The notes beneath the pieces are model-generated. The model made no database searches and was not told where the DNA came from. It saw only the letters and a list, made by a program, of their open reading frames with translations. This document shows, piece after piece, positions 24,801-33,365 of a stretch of DNA of 64,000 nucleotides. The stretch's first letter is position 1; each line of letters opens with the position of its first letter. Source of the DNA: Solilutibacter pythonis (lineage in GTDB: Bacteria; Pseudomonadota; Gammaproteobacteria; Xanthomonadales; Xanthomonadaceae); contig NZ_RFLY01000007.1 in NCBI RefSeq assembly GCF_003697345.1, positions 1 to 64,000 on the forward strand, read 5' to 3'. Position numbers and translations under genes: made by a program.

Positions 24801-26204
24801 ATGCGTTTCCGCCCGCTTGCCCTGGCTCTGACCGCCGCTTTCGCCGCCCCCCTCGCGCAGGCCGGGGACCTCATGCAGACCTACCAGTTGGCCCGCGGCC
24901 ACGACCCGCAGATCGCCGCCGCCGAAGCCGGCCAGCGCGTCACCGCCGAAGGCGAGGTGCAGACCCGCGCGGCGATGCTGCCGCAGATCGGCGCATCGAC
25001 CGGAATCAACCGTAGCCGCAGCACCAACGAATCCGGCCAGGCCATCTACGACCCCACCACGGGCCTACTAATCTCCGGCGGCCAGCGCGGCTCCACCTCG
25101 ACCACCCGCAACGCCGGGTTCAACATCGATCAGATGCTGTTCAACGGCCAGACCATCGGCCGCCACCGCGCGCAGAAGCTGCAAACCCGCGCCGGCGATC
25201 ACGACCTGGAAGCCGCCGGCGACCAGCTCATCACCCGCACCTCGCGCGCCTACTTCGACGCGCTGATCGCGATGGAAACCCTGGCCGCCGCCGAAGCGCA
25301 GGAAGCCGCGCTGAAGAAACAATTCGATTTCGCCAGCAAGCGCCTGGAAGTGGGCCTCGCCCCCATCACCGACCAGCACGAAGCGCGCGCCCAGTACGAA
25401 GGGGCCCGCGCCAACACCATCCTGCAACGCAACGCGCTGGAGGACGCCTACCAGGCGCTGGCCGAGATCACCGGCCAGCCGGTGCGGAGCCTGATGGCCC
25501 TACCCGACGACTTCAAGCCGCAGTTGCCGGCCGAGGGCAGCGCCGAGGACTGGGTGAACCTCGCCGTGGACAACAACCCCGCCCTGGCCGCGCAGAAGAC
25601 CCGCGTCGCCGTGGCCGAGCAGAACATCAGCACCGCCCGCGCCGGCCACCTGCCGAGCATCGGCGCGCGCGGCACCTGGGGCTACCAGCGCTTCAACGGC
25701 GTCAACGAGCAGATCCGCCGCACCTTCAGCAACAACGGCTGGGGCCGCAACGCCAGCATCAGTCTGAACGTCAACATCCCGATCTTCAGTGGCGGCGCCA
25801 CCCAGTCGCAGGTGCGCCAGGCCATCGCCCAGCGCGACGTCGCCGAGCAACAACTGGAGCAACAGAAACGCGCGCTGGAGCGCAACACCCGCAACGCCTA
25901 CCAATCGCTGTCCGCCGGCATCAGCGCGGTCGAAGCGCGGCGGCTGGCGCTGGTCGCCGCGCAAAGCGCCTACGATGCCTCACAAGTCGGGCTGGAAGTC
26001 GGCACCCGCACCGTGATCGACGTGTTGCTGAACCAACAGAACCTGTTCAACGCCCAGCAGAACTACGCCAAGGCCAAGTACGACTACCTGCAAGCCCACC
26101 TGCTGCTGCGCCAGGCCGCCGGCACCCTGGAAACCAACGATTTGCAGGACATCAACCGGCTGTTGACCGCCCCGGCCGGAAAAGCCCCACGCGTTACGCT
26201 CTGA
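24801..26204 (+). CDS. tolC: TolC family outer membrane efflux channel
   Basis: This 467-residue protein begins with a signal peptide (cleavage after PLAQA, near residue 21). Two repeated outer-membrane-efflux domains follow, with long coiled-coil regions such as TSRAYFDALIAMETLAAAEAQ and the second-repeat NTRNAYQSLSAGISAVEA. The GTRTVIDVLLNQQNLFNAQ motif is typical of TolC. It should form the trimeric channel that works with inner-membrane pumps and type I secretion. GAGGA lies about 8 bases before the ATG. A strong terminator follows. Confidence 0.93.
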   Translation: MRFRPLALALTAAFAAPLAQAGDLMQTYQLARGHDPQIAAAEAGQRVTAEGEVQTRAAMLPQIGASTGINRSRSTNESGQAIYDPTTGLLISGGQRGSTSTTRNAGFNIDQMLFNGQTIGRHRAQKLQTRAGDHDLEAAGDQLITRTSRAYFDALIAMETLAAAEAQEAALKKQFDFASKRLEVGLAPITDQHEARAQYEGARANTILQRNALEDAYQALAEITGQPVRSLMALPDDFKPQLPAEGSAEDWVNLAVDNNPALAAQKTRVAVAEQNISTARAGHLPSIGARGTWGYQRFNGVNEQIRRTFSNNGWGRNASISLNVNIPIFSGGATQSQVRQAIAQRDVAEQQLEQQKRALERNTRNAYQSLSAGISAVEARRLALVAAQSAYDASQVGLEVGTRTVIDVLLNQQNLFNAQQNYAKAKYDYLQAHLLLRQAAGTLETNDLQDINRLLTAPAGKAPRVTL

Positions 26205-26221
26205 AGTAACGTTCAGCCGAC

Positions 26222-26249
26222 GAAACGCCGGGCCTGCCCCGGCGTTTCT
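26222..26249 (+). terminator. Terminator after tolC
   Basis: GAAACGCCGGG pairs with CCCGGCGTTTC around a short CCTGC loop, followed by T-rich sequence. It begins 18 bases after the tolC stop. Confidence 0.8.
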
Positions 26250-26666
26250 GATTTGGCGTAAAACTCACTGGGCAGCCCATGCCACAAAAAAGAGTCATTA
26301 CATTAATTGCCGCAGACATCCATGACGGCGGAAGAGACCAGGGTCTGGGTCTTACCAACGGATATCCCCCCACCGCCGAGCATGAAGGCACTCGCTGAAA
26401 ACCGTGCTTTAACGACCCACCCCATGCGGGAATTATTGGCTCGTCACACATCCCCGCCACTGGCCTCAGGAATGGCCCGCCCCGGAATCCCCCGGAACAC
26501 GTCATGAACGCCGAGCGGTCTTCAACACCTTGATACCAGAAATACCGCGCCCCACCCCGAAGCTCATAACGCGCCCCGAGGATTTCTCGCTTCGAGCCAA
26601 GCCCCCAGGCGCGCTTGCGCCGCCCCTGAGAACAACGCGCGGAAACCCCGTCTTTTTCCTGCTTTA
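26250..26666. other. Gene-poor stretch with a leftover of the downstream duplication
   Basis: No convincing gene was found. On the minus strand, the first 35 bases after the OmpA-like stop (26636-26670) resemble the bases that join the two OmpA-like copies (27185-27218), including ATGA overlap and GACGGGGTTTC. This suggests that a further repeat copy began here and was lost or replaced. The rest is of lower GC than the flanking housekeeping genes. Confidence 0.5.
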
Positions 26667-27185
26667 TCATTTCTCCCGCTGGCGCGGGATCGACAAGGAC
26701 AGCAAGTCGGTTTCCACCCGGTCATTCAACGATTGATCGCACGCGCTTGGCTTGCTCAATAGTGGAACGCCGTGCCCCACCCAGCGCACCTGTTGAATGA
26801 CGGCAGGATCGACCCCCGCCGCCAACAGCCAAGCCTCGACCACCAGTGCGCGCTCCCGGGATAGCGCAAGATCAGCTTCCGCACTCATGCAGACATCGGC
26901 GTGTCCGACGATCGCTATTTTTATGTCATAGGCATGGCTTTGCTTTATGCCAAGCACTAAATTCCTAATCGCACATTTTCCATGTGGCGTCAGTTTTGCA
27001 CTACGCCGTTCGAACGTCGGGATCGTGTCATTGAGATTGACCGCCCGCTCCGGACACCAGAGTCTGTCTTCATTACGCCAGCTCTCATATTTCCGGGCGG
27101 GAGACTGCGCCATACTCGCCATTGGAGCAGCGCCGACATGGAAAGCAACCAGCACAACCAATATCAACGCCCTTCGTTTTTTCAT
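26667..27185 (-). CDS. OmpA-like exported protein, copy 2
   Basis: This 172-residue protein begins with a signal peptide (MKKRRALILVVLVAFHVGA). An OmpA C-terminal-like domain follows: VGHADVCMSAEADLALSRER corresponds to the peptidoglycan-binding helix-loop of OmpA/MotB proteins, and WVGHGVPLL follows. Four cysteines could form disulfides in the periplasm. Its last 83 residues are identical to those of copy 1, while the N-terminal half differs at many positions. The start at 27185 begins the signal peptide. An in-frame ATG at 27218 overlaps the stop of copy 1 (ATGA) and is a possible alternative. It may be a periplasmic partner or immunity protein for the HExxH protein upstream; that is inference. 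Confidence 0.7.
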   Translation of the reverse strand: MKKRRALILVVLVAFHVGAAPMASMAQSPARKYESWRNEDRLWCPERAVNLNDTIPTFERRSAKLTPHGKCAIRNLVLGIKQSHAYDIKIAIVGHADVCMSAEADLALSRERALVVEAWLLAAGVDPAVIQQVRWVGHGVPLLSKPSACDQSLNDRVETDLLSLSIPRQREK

Positions 27186-27214
27186 GCCGAAACCCCGTCT
27201 TTCTTCCTGTTTTG

Positions 27215-27742
27215 TCATTTCTCCCGCTGGCGCGGGATCGACAAGGACAGCAAGTCGGTTTCCACCCGGTCATTCAACGATTGATCGCACGCGCTTGGCT
27301 TGCTCAATAGTGGAACGCCGTGCCCCACCCAGCGCACCTGTTGAATGACGGCAGGATCGACCCCCGCCGCCAGCAGCCAAGCCTCGACCACCAGTGCGCG
27401 CTCCCGGGATAGCGCAAGATCAGCTTCCGCACTCATGCAGACATCGGCGTGTCCGACGATCGCTATTTTTATGTCATAGGCGTAGGTTTGTTTCATGAAA
27501 ATCACCAGATTTCTGACGGCACACCTGCCGCGCGGCGTCAACCTCGCACTGCGCCGTTCGAACGTCGGGATCGTGTCAGTAAAATCGAAGGCTCTCTCCG
27601 GACACCAAAGCCTGTCTTCATTACGCTGGCTCTCATATTTCCGGGCGGGAGACTGCGCCATACTCGCCATTGAAGCAGCGCCGACATGGAAAGCAACCAG
27701 CACAGTCGATATAAGCACACCCAGATTTTTATTTCTGAACAT
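27215..27742 (-). CDS. OmpA-like exported protein, copy 1
   Basis: This 175-residue protein has a signal peptide (LGVLISTVLVAFHVGAASMA) and an OmpA-like C-terminal domain with VGHADVCMSAEADLALSRER. The ATG at 27742 overlaps the stop of the HExxH gene by one base (TGATG), so the two are translationally coupled. A GGGGTGG lies 5 bases upstream. OmpA-like domains bind peptidoglycan diaminopimelate, so it probably acts in the periplasm. It is the upstream member of a tandem pair. The base composition is lower in GC than in the surrounding housekeeping genes. Confidence 0.72.
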   Translation of the reverse strand: MFRNKNLGVLISTVLVAFHVGAASMASMAQSPARKYESQRNEDRLWCPERAFDFTDTIPTFERRSARLTPRGRCAVRNLVIFMKQTYAYDIKIAIVGHADVCMSAEADLALSRERALVVEAWLLAAGVDPAVIQQVRWVGHGVPLLSKPSACDQSLNDRVETDLLSLSIPRQREK

Positions 27743-28434
27743 CAGTCCACCCCTGGATATCGGCCCCAATAAAACTCCTTTAACTCCGCCAAGGCCTCTT
27801 CATCGCCACCCGCTCTCCGGAGAATGTCATAGGCCGCCATAGCGTGAATACCCAGCCCCTCAACAGAAGTCATACCGACTCGCCGAAGGGCTTTATAGGC
27901 ATATAAAGACGCCACCGCCTCATTATAGGCCCACAGATCCCGGTTGACCGGCACGCCAGGCGTCAAGCGACTCTCCGCGAAATGATAGATTTCATGCGCC
28001 ACCACGAACGAAGCGCTCCCCAGGTGCACTGCGTCCGGCTCAAGATGTTGTTGACGCAACGTGATGGTGGGCGGATAGGCCCCGTCATAAGTGGCTTGCT
28101 CGATACTTCCATCGATCACGAACCGTCCATCCGCCCGGATGAAATCGGCGAATGCCCGGGTCAAATCGGAGTCCTTGAATACATTGGCTTTCAAGGCTTG
28201 GCTGAGCTTTTGGAACTCCGGGCTGCCCACCAATACTTCAGTATCCGGATCGACCTCGTAAACCACCTCCCCTTCTCCATCGATCGGGGGCTCCGAATCG
28301 CGCGGCTCTCCCCCCTTCCCGCCTCCATACTGGCCATCCAGCCAGTCGACCATGCTGGCCACATCAGGGAACCCGGCAAAACGATAAGGATCACCCACAG
28401 CGCGAACCACGATTCGTAAAATTTCGCCACTCAT
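27742..28434 (-). CDS. Putative zinc metallopeptidase-like protein (HExxH)
   Basis: This 230-residue protein has no recognised name. It has no signal peptide or membrane segment. The sequence VVAHEIYHF gives an HExxH zinc motif (H147, E148, H151), and a glutamate follows 21 residues later in AYNEAVA (E172), the spacing and setting of a gluzincin third ligand. The N-terminal half holds a glycine/acid-rich linker (about residues 35-55). GAGGGG precedes the ATG at 28434. It is coupled to two duplicated OmpA-like exported proteins. A secreted toxin with periplasmic protective partners is one reading; a cytoplasmic peptidase of unknown role is another. Confidence 0.65.
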   Translation of the reverse strand: MSGEILRIVVRAVGDPYRFAGFPDVASMVDWLDGQYGGGKGGEPRDSEPPIDGEGEVVYEVDPDTEVLVGSPEFQKLSQALKANVFKDSDLTRAFADFIRADGRFVIDGSIEQATYDGAYPPTITLRQQHLEPDAVHLGSASFVVAHEIYHFAESRLTPGVPVNRDLWAYNEAVASLYAYKALRRVGMTSVEGLGIHAMAAYDILRRAGGDEEALAELKEFYWGRYPGVD

Positions 28435-28874
28435 GGCATGCCCCTCGGACCAAGAAGTGTTCTTCAGTCCTACTCGCCATATGTGACAGTAACGTGAATG
28501 AATCTGACTTTGGAAACCCGAGCAGATCAATAAGCAGATTTTCTACTCAATGAAGTGATGCGTCGCCACCGCATCTGGCGCGCCACTGGCGGAAGCATTG
28601 GGTCGTGGCCGTGCTGACAACCCATTTCGGCCGTGATCTACCCCTGGAACCCGACGATCTGTCTGGTGGTGAACGGCGTTTCTCATGTCTGCCCTCGCGG
28701 TTGAGAGGCTTCACGGAGGCAGGCGGCATGGTGCTTGGGGCAGATCGGCTCCGAGCATTGGAAGTGCCCGTGTTACATGGACGCCACTGGCCCGCCGGCC
28801 GCGCGCGCTTGCGCTCATAGCGTGGCGCGTGTGCATGAGGAGCATCACGACTTGCCGGCCGCCCGCGCTTGCGC
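28435..28874. other. Intergenic region with no supported gene
   Basis: Between the HExxH gene and waaA, 440 bases show no frame with family resemblance or a good ribosome site. The right part holds a duplicated copy of the waaA 3' end. Confidence 0.5.
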
Positions 28875-28880
28875 TCATAG
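28793..28880. repeat. Duplicated 28-bp segment including the waaA stop codon
   Basis: The segment at 28853-28880, which spans the waaA stop, recurs 60 bases away at 28793-28820 with two or three mismatches (shared core GCGCTTGCGCTCATAG). Confidence 0.8.
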
Positions 28881-30155
28881 CCCGAGCGCCCGCAGCGTCT
28901 TCGCCAGCGCGCCACGCCCGGCTTCGACCAGTTCCCGCTCGGCCGCGCCCACCCGGCGACGGGCGTCGGCATCGGCCAGCCAGCCGGCCAGCGCGGTTTC
29001 CAGCCCGGATTCGTCCTCGGCGACGGCCAGTGCGCCGATCCGCTTCAGGCTGTCGGCGATTTCGGCGAAATTGTGCAGGTGCGGCCCCGTCACCACCGGC
29101 ACGCCGACCGCGGCCGGTTCCAGTAGGTTGTGGCCGCCGATGGGTTGCAGGCTGCCGCCGACGAAGGCGACCTCGGCCACTTCGAAGAACACCGGCAGTT
29201 CGCCCAGGGTGTCGATGACGAACACGGCATCCTCGCCGTCCGGCCAACGTTCACCCTGGCGGGTGGCGACGCGCAGGCCGCCGCTGCGCGCGAGTTCGAC
29301 CACCGCCCGGAAGCGCTCCGGGTGGCGCGGCGCCCACAGCATCAACAGGTCCGGCCAGCGGCGGCGCAGGCGGCGATGGATATTGAGCGCCACCAGTTCT
29401 TCGTCCGGATGGGTGCTGGCGGCGATCCAGGCCATCCGCCTGCCCGCGCGCGCGCGGAAGTTTTCGATGAAGACGCCGGCATCCTCGCGCACGGCGACAT
29501 CGAATTTCAGGTTGCCGGCTTCGACCACCGTCTCCGGCCTTGCGCCGAGCGCGATGAAGCGCGCGGCATCGGCCCCGCTCTGGGCGCAGACCCGGCGCAC
29601 CGTGGCCAGCGCGCGCGACACCAGCGGCGCCAGCACCTGGTAGCCGCGCAGCGAACGCGCCGACAGCCGCGCATTGACGATGTGGGCGGGAACCCCGCGA
29701 TCGCGGCAACCGAACAACAGGTTCGGCCACAGCTCGGTTTCCATGATCAACGCGGTTTCGGGGCGGAAATGGTCGAGGAAGCGCCCGACCGCGCCGGGCA
29801 GGTCGTAAGGCAGGTAGACGTGGGCCACGCGATCGCCCCACAACGCGCGGATGCGCTCGGAGCCGGTCGGGGTGATGCAGGTCATCACCAGGCGGCGGCC
29901 GGGGTATTTCTCCAGCAGCGCATTGACCAGCGGCGCCGCCGCCGCCACCTCGCCCACGGAGACTGCGTGCACCCACAGTGGCGCCGGCGCGGGCGGCGCG
30001 TCGCCATAGCGGCCATAGCGTTCGCCCCAGCGCTGGAAATAGGCCGGCTGGCGGAATCCACGCCAGATCAGGTGGTAGATGGTCACCGGCGCCAGCGCGT
30101 AGAGCGCCAGCGAATACAGCACGCGCAGCACGCGTTCGACGGGTTCCGGTTTCAT
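28875..30155 (-). CDS. waaA: 3-deoxy-D-manno-octulosonic acid (Kdo) transferase
   Basis: This 426-residue enzyme adds Kdo to lipid IVA at the inner membrane, the first step of lipopolysaccharide core assembly. An N-terminal hydrophobic anchor (LYSLALYALAPVTIYHLIW) is followed by the family motif VHAVSVGEVAAA. METELWPNL and the C-terminal FVGGSLQPIGGHNLLEPAA are typical of WaaA/KdtA. The length matches E. coli (425). The ATG at 30155 gives the anchor at the N-terminus; the upstream extension overlaps the divergent acyltransferase and is not used. Confidence 0.95.
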   Translation of the reverse strand: MKPEPVERVLRVLYSLALYALAPVTIYHLIWRGFRQPAYFQRWGERYGRYGDAPPAPAPLWVHAVSVGEVAAAAPLVNALLEKYPGRRLVMTCITPTGSERIRALWGDRVAHVYLPYDLPGAVGRFLDHFRPETALIMETELWPNLLFGCRDRGVPAHIVNARLSARSLRGYQVLAPLVSRALATVRRVCAQSGADAARFIALGARPETVVEAGNLKFDVAVREDAGVFIENFRARAGRRMAWIAASTHPDEELVALNIHRRLRRRWPDLLMLWAPRHPERFRAVVELARSGGLRVATRQGERWPDGEDAVFVIDTLGELPVFFEVAEVAFVGGSLQPIGGHNLLEPAAVGVPVVTGPHLHNFAEIADSLKRIGALAVAEDESGLETALAGWLADADARRRVGAAERELVEAGRGALAKTLRALGL

Positions 30156-30191
30156 CGCGCAAGGATAAAGGAAGCCCGCGACGCCACCGCC

Positions 30192-30197
30192 TAGAAT
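30192..30197 (+). promoter_or_regulatory. -10 element of a possibly leaderless acyltransferase transcript
   Basis: TAGAAT ends only 6 bases before the ATG at 30204, and no Shine-Dalgarno lies between them. If this -10 is used, transcription would start at the start codon. No good -35 was seen. Confidence 0.3.
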
Positions 30198-30203
30198 GCG
30201 CGC

Positions 30204-31118
30204 ATGGCCGATTCCGCTCCGCTGCCGCGCGCGCTCCTCGCTCCCCGCCATTGGCCGACGTGGCTGCTGCTCGGCCTCCTCGCCGCGATGGCGCGATTGC
30301 CCTGGGGCCTGCAACGCGCCATCGGCGCGCCGCTGGGCCGGGGTCTGGCGCGGCTGCTGAAGGATCGGCGCGCCGCCGCCCGCCGCAACCTCGAACTGTG
30401 CTTCCCGCAACTGTCGGCGGAGGCGCGCGAACGGTTGTGCGGCGAGAGTTTCCGCGACCTCGGCATCGGCCTGTTCGAATTCGCCCGCGCCTGGTGGGGT
30501 ACGGTCGCGCCGATGCGGCGCGCGATCGACATCGAAGGGCTGGAACATCTGCGCGAATTGCAGGCGCAAGGCCGTGGCGTGCTGTTGGTCTCCGGCCATT
30601 TCATGACACTGGAGATGTGCGGCCGCCTGTTGTGCGACCACGTGCCGCTGGCCGGCATGTATCGCCGCCATCGTGATCCGGTGTTCGAGTGGGCGGTGCT
30701 GCACGGCCGCCTGCGCTATGCCCGTGCGATGTTCACCAACGACGACCTGCGCGCGGCGGTCCGCCACCTCAAGCGCGGCGGTTTTCTCTGGTACGCGCCC
30801 GACCAGGACATGCGCGGCAAGGACACGGTGTTCGCGCCGTTCTTCGGCATCCCCGCCGCCACCATCACCGCCACCCACCAGCTCGCCCGCATCAGCGGCT
30901 GCGCGGTGGTGCCGTTCTTCCACCGTCGCGAGGGAGGCCGCTACGTGCTGCGGATCGCGCCGCCGCTTTCGCCCTTCCCCGGCACGGACGCCATCGCCGA
31001 TACCGCCGAGGTCAACGCCGCGATCGAGGCGATGGTGCGCGAGGCGCCTTCGCAATACCTGTGGATCCACCGCCGCTTCAAACGGCAGCCCGATGGCGTG
31101 TCGCTCTACGAGAAGTAG
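30204..31118 (+). CDS. LpxL/HtrB-type lipid A acyltransferase
   Basis: This 304-residue inner-membrane acyltransferase belongs to the lysophospholipid/lauroyl acyltransferase family that adds secondary acyl chains to lipid A. An N-terminal membrane segment (WPTWLLLGLLAAMARLPW) is followed by RNLELCFPQLS. The catalytic HX4E motif is in SGHFMTLEMCG (about residues 132-142), with RHRDPVF and a WYAPDQDM segment further on. It is divergent from waaA with 48 bases between the starts. LpxL and LpxM forms cannot be told apart here. A GC-rich hairpin (31128-31152) without a T-run follows. Confidence 0.88.
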   Translation: MADSAPLPRALLAPRHWPTWLLLGLLAAMARLPWGLQRAIGAPLGRGLARLLKDRRAAARRNLELCFPQLSAEARERLCGESFRDLGIGLFEFARAWWGTVAPMRRAIDIEGLEHLRELQAQGRGVLLVSGHFMTLEMCGRLLCDHVPLAGMYRRHRDPVFEWAVLHGRLRYARAMFTNDDLRAAVRHLKRGGFLWYAPDQDMRGKDTVFAPFFGIPAATITATHQLARISGCAVVPFFHRREGGRYVLRIAPPLSPFPGTDAIADTAEVNAAIEAMVREAPSQYLWIHRRFKRQPDGVSLYEK

Positions 31119-31272
31119 CGCCGCCATGCGGCCCGGCCTCGCCGCGGGCCGCCGTTGCCGGGAAAGCGATCACGCCATCCCCGGCCAAGTACGCGGATGC
31201 GGGCCAGCCTCGCCCGGGTCGCCGCCGCCTGAGCCGCACGTCCCCGGGCCGCCGCGCCTGGCGAATGCAGGG

Positions 31273-32037
31273 CTACGCCAGGTCGCGCTTTTTATCCGCC
31301 TCCAGCAACTTGGCGTACTTGAGGAAGGCGTAGAACGACTGTGTCCTGGCGGCGAAGAAACCGGCCCAGCCGTTCAGGAAATAGCGCTTGCCGAAATAGA
31401 GCTTCAGGAAGGCCAGCGTCGGATAGCACAACAGGCGCAGCGCCATGAAGCGCCGGCGTTTGCCGCGGGTATGCTCGAGCAAGCCGCTGGAATAGCGGTT
31501 GATCTTTTCCACCCGTACCGCCAGTTCCGCCTCGCCGTGGTGGCGGAACGGCGCGTCCAGGTCGAGCACGCGGCCGCGCGATTCCGGCGCCGCGTGCACC
31601 GGCACGGCATTCATCGCCCCCCGCGAGCGGCGGAACAGCCGCAACTGGAAATTGCCCCGGGTCGCCGGATGCGGCCAGCGCCAGAACAGCCATTCCTCGC
31701 GCGGCAGGCGATAGCCGTCGGCGCGCGGGGCCATCAGCTCCTCGTCGATGGCGAGCGCGCCTTCGTCGGTGATGAATTCATCGGCGTCGAGCAGCAGCAC
31801 CCAGTCGTGCGCGGCCTTGTCGATCGCCGATTGCTTCTGCGGGCCATAGCCCTTGAATGGCTCGACGAACACCCACGCGCCGCACGCCTCGGCGATGTCG
31901 CGGGTGGCATCGCTGGAGCCGGAATCCAGCACCACGATTTCGTTGCAGAACCACAGGCTTTCCAGGCAGGCGCGCAGCGTGGCGGCATTGTCCAAGGTAG
32001 TGACCACCCCGGACAGACGCGCGCGCTGAAGACTCAT
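31273..32037 (-). CDS. Family 2 glycosyltransferase (WaaE/KdtX-like)
   Basis: This 254-residue protein has the GT-A fold start SGVVTTLDNAATLRACLESL, the VLDSGSSDATRDIA segment, and the metal-binding DADEF (around residue 85). It resembles lipopolysaccharide core glucosyltransferases of the WaaE/KdtX group, which add a sugar to heptose I. The C-terminal part is basic and aromatic, which suits membrane contact. The ATG overlaps the stop of the O-antigen ligase-like gene (ATGA). It is the last gene of a three-gene transcript with the ligase-like and GT4 genes. Confidence 0.85.
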   Translation of the reverse strand: MSLQRARLSGVVTTLDNAATLRACLESLWFCNEIVVLDSGSSDATRDIAEACGAWVFVEPFKGYGPQKQSAIDKAAHDWVLLLDADEFITDEGALAIDEELMAPRADGYRLPREEWLFWRWPHPATRGNFQLRLFRRSRGAMNAVPVHAAPESRGRVLDLDAPFRHHGEAELAVRVEKINRYSSGLLEHTRGKRRRFMALRLLCYPTLAFLKLYFGKRYFLNGWAGFFAARTQSFYAFLKYAKLLEADKKRDLA

Positions 32038-33365
32038 GGCGCGACGGTTTCGTCGCGCGCCAGCAGGCTACCGGCATAGAGCGCGACAAGCAGCAGAAAC
32101 ACCCCGCCCCAGAATGCGGAATGGAAGGCCAAGTGGGTGTTGAAAGGGAAGGTCGTCACCCCCAGCGCCAACATCGCCGGGCGGGCGCGCTGGCGCGCCG
32201 CCGGGGTGGCCCAGCGCCAGGCGCGCCAAGCCAGCGCCGCGCCCGCCAGCCACAGAAACAGCCCCAGGAAGCCGGTCTCGCTGAGTATCTCCAGCAGCAG
32301 TTGGTGCGCGTGCAGCGCCGGGCCTTCGCCCCAGGCCGGTTGTACGCCGGGCTCGGGATCGCAGCCGGCCCAGGCACGGCGGAAGTCACGCACGCCGACG
32401 CCGTTGACCGGATGTTCGCGGATCATGCAGCCGGCCGCGCTCCATATCCGGCCACGGCCCGACAGCGCCGAATTCACGCCCGCTTCGCTGCCTTGCATCA
32501 GCAGCGCGGTGCGCTCGATGCGTTCGCGCATCGGCGCATGCACCAGGGCCAGCGCCACCAGCACCAGTGCGCCACCGGCGAACAGCGGCAGGAGCTTCTT
32601 CCACCCCAACACATGCCAGCCGGAAAACAGCAGCACCAGGGCATAGGTCAGCCAACTGGCGCGCGCGCCAGCCAGCAGCACGGCGATGCCGACCAGCACC
32701 GCCCCCAGCAGCCAGCCACGCACACCGAACACGCGCCAGCCGGCGAACAGCACGAAGGCCGAGAAACTCGCCAGCAGCACGCCCAACACCGGGTTGCAGG
32801 TGCCGAACACGCCGTTGAGGCGATCCAACCCGCGTTCGGCCTGCCCATCGCACATCGATTTGCCGCGCACCATTTCGTACAGGCCATCGAGGGCGCCGTT
32901 GAGAGGGCTGGCCTGGCCGCCGCTCACTCCCTGCACCAGCAGGTCGAGGGTCCACGCCAGCATGACCACGACGATGCCGCCGAACACCTTGCGACGGCCA
33001 TCGGCGGTCGCCACGGCGATCGCCACCAGCCACAGGAAGGGCAGGTAGCGCAGGCCGGCCAGCACTTTCTTCAAGGCCCGGGCCGGCTCAATGGCGTCGA
33101 AGGTGGAAAACAGCTGCGGCAACCAGTAGGCGAAGAACAGCGCGGTGGTCAGCGCCCAGGCCGCATGGCTCAGCAGGCGCTCGCCATGACGGAAGCGCGC
33201 TTTCGCCAGCAGCAGCAGCGCGACGATGGCGCCCAGCGAGAGGATCGCCTCCGACACCCGCGCGGCCGGCCAGAAGGCGACGTAGGCCAACACCCACCAT
33301 GGCGCCCAGCGCCAGCCGGTGGGTGCGGGCGGATCGGGACTGACGGGGGCGGGCGCGGTGGTCAT
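32034..33365 (-). CDS. O-antigen ligase-like polytopic membrane protein
   Basis: This 443-residue protein has about ten to twelve hydrophobic segments and a large periplasmic loop (roughly residues 285-360) containing SGRGRIWSAAGCMIREHPVNGVG. This is the Wzy_C/WaaL signature (SGR...W, then HPxxGxG). HAHQLLLEILSETGFLGL follows, with the histidines typical of WaaL/Wzy. It probably joins O-antigen or another polymer to the lipid A-core in the periplasm. A Wzy-type polymerase cannot be excluded. Its start overlaps the GT4 gene stop and its stop overlaps the GT2 gene start. Confidence 0.82.
   Translation of the reverse strand: MTTAPAPVSPDPPAPTGWRWAPWWVLAYVAFWPAARVSEAILSLGAIVALLLLAKARFRHGERLLSHAAWALTTALFFAYWLPQLFSTFDAIEPARALKKVLAGLRYLPFLWLVAIAVATADGRRKVFGGIVVVMLAWTLDLLVQGVSGGQASPLNGALDGLYEMVRGKSMCDGQAERGLDRLNGVFGTCNPVLGVLLASFSAFVLFAGWRVFGVRGWLLGAVLVGIAVLLAGARASWLTYALVLLFSGWHVLGWKKLLPLFAGGALVLVALALVHAPMRERIERTALLMQGSEAGVNSALSGRGRIWSAAGCMIREHPVNGVGVRDFRRAWAGCDPEPGVQPAWGEGPALHAHQLLLEILSETGFLGLFLWLAGAALAWRAWRWATPAARQRARPAMLALGVTTFPFNTHLAFHSAFWGGVFLLLVALYAGSLLARDETVAP

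Larger units (their letters stand above)
26667..27742 (-). repeat. 548-bp tandem duplication of an OmpA-like gene
   Basis: Two consecutive genes are offset by 548 bases. The segment 26678-26935 is almost identical to 27226-27483, whereas the 5' parts of the genes have diverged. Such a split fits duplication followed by diversification of one half or by gene conversion of the other. Confidence 0.85.

Noticed and set aside
26280-26399. Plus-strand 39-codon frame MPQKRVITLIAADIHDGG after tolC
   Set aside because: It lies behind the tolC terminator with no promoter or ribosome site and no recognised similarity.
26194-26670. Minus-strand frame of 158 codons starting with ATGA overlap after the OmpA-like gene
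   Set aside because: Only its first 11 codons match the duplication junction. The rest crosses the tolC terminator and end, and has no protein-like pattern.
31128-31152. GC-rich hairpin after the acyltransferase gene as a terminator
   Set aside because: The stem is good but no T-run follows on either strand, so it was not called as a terminator.
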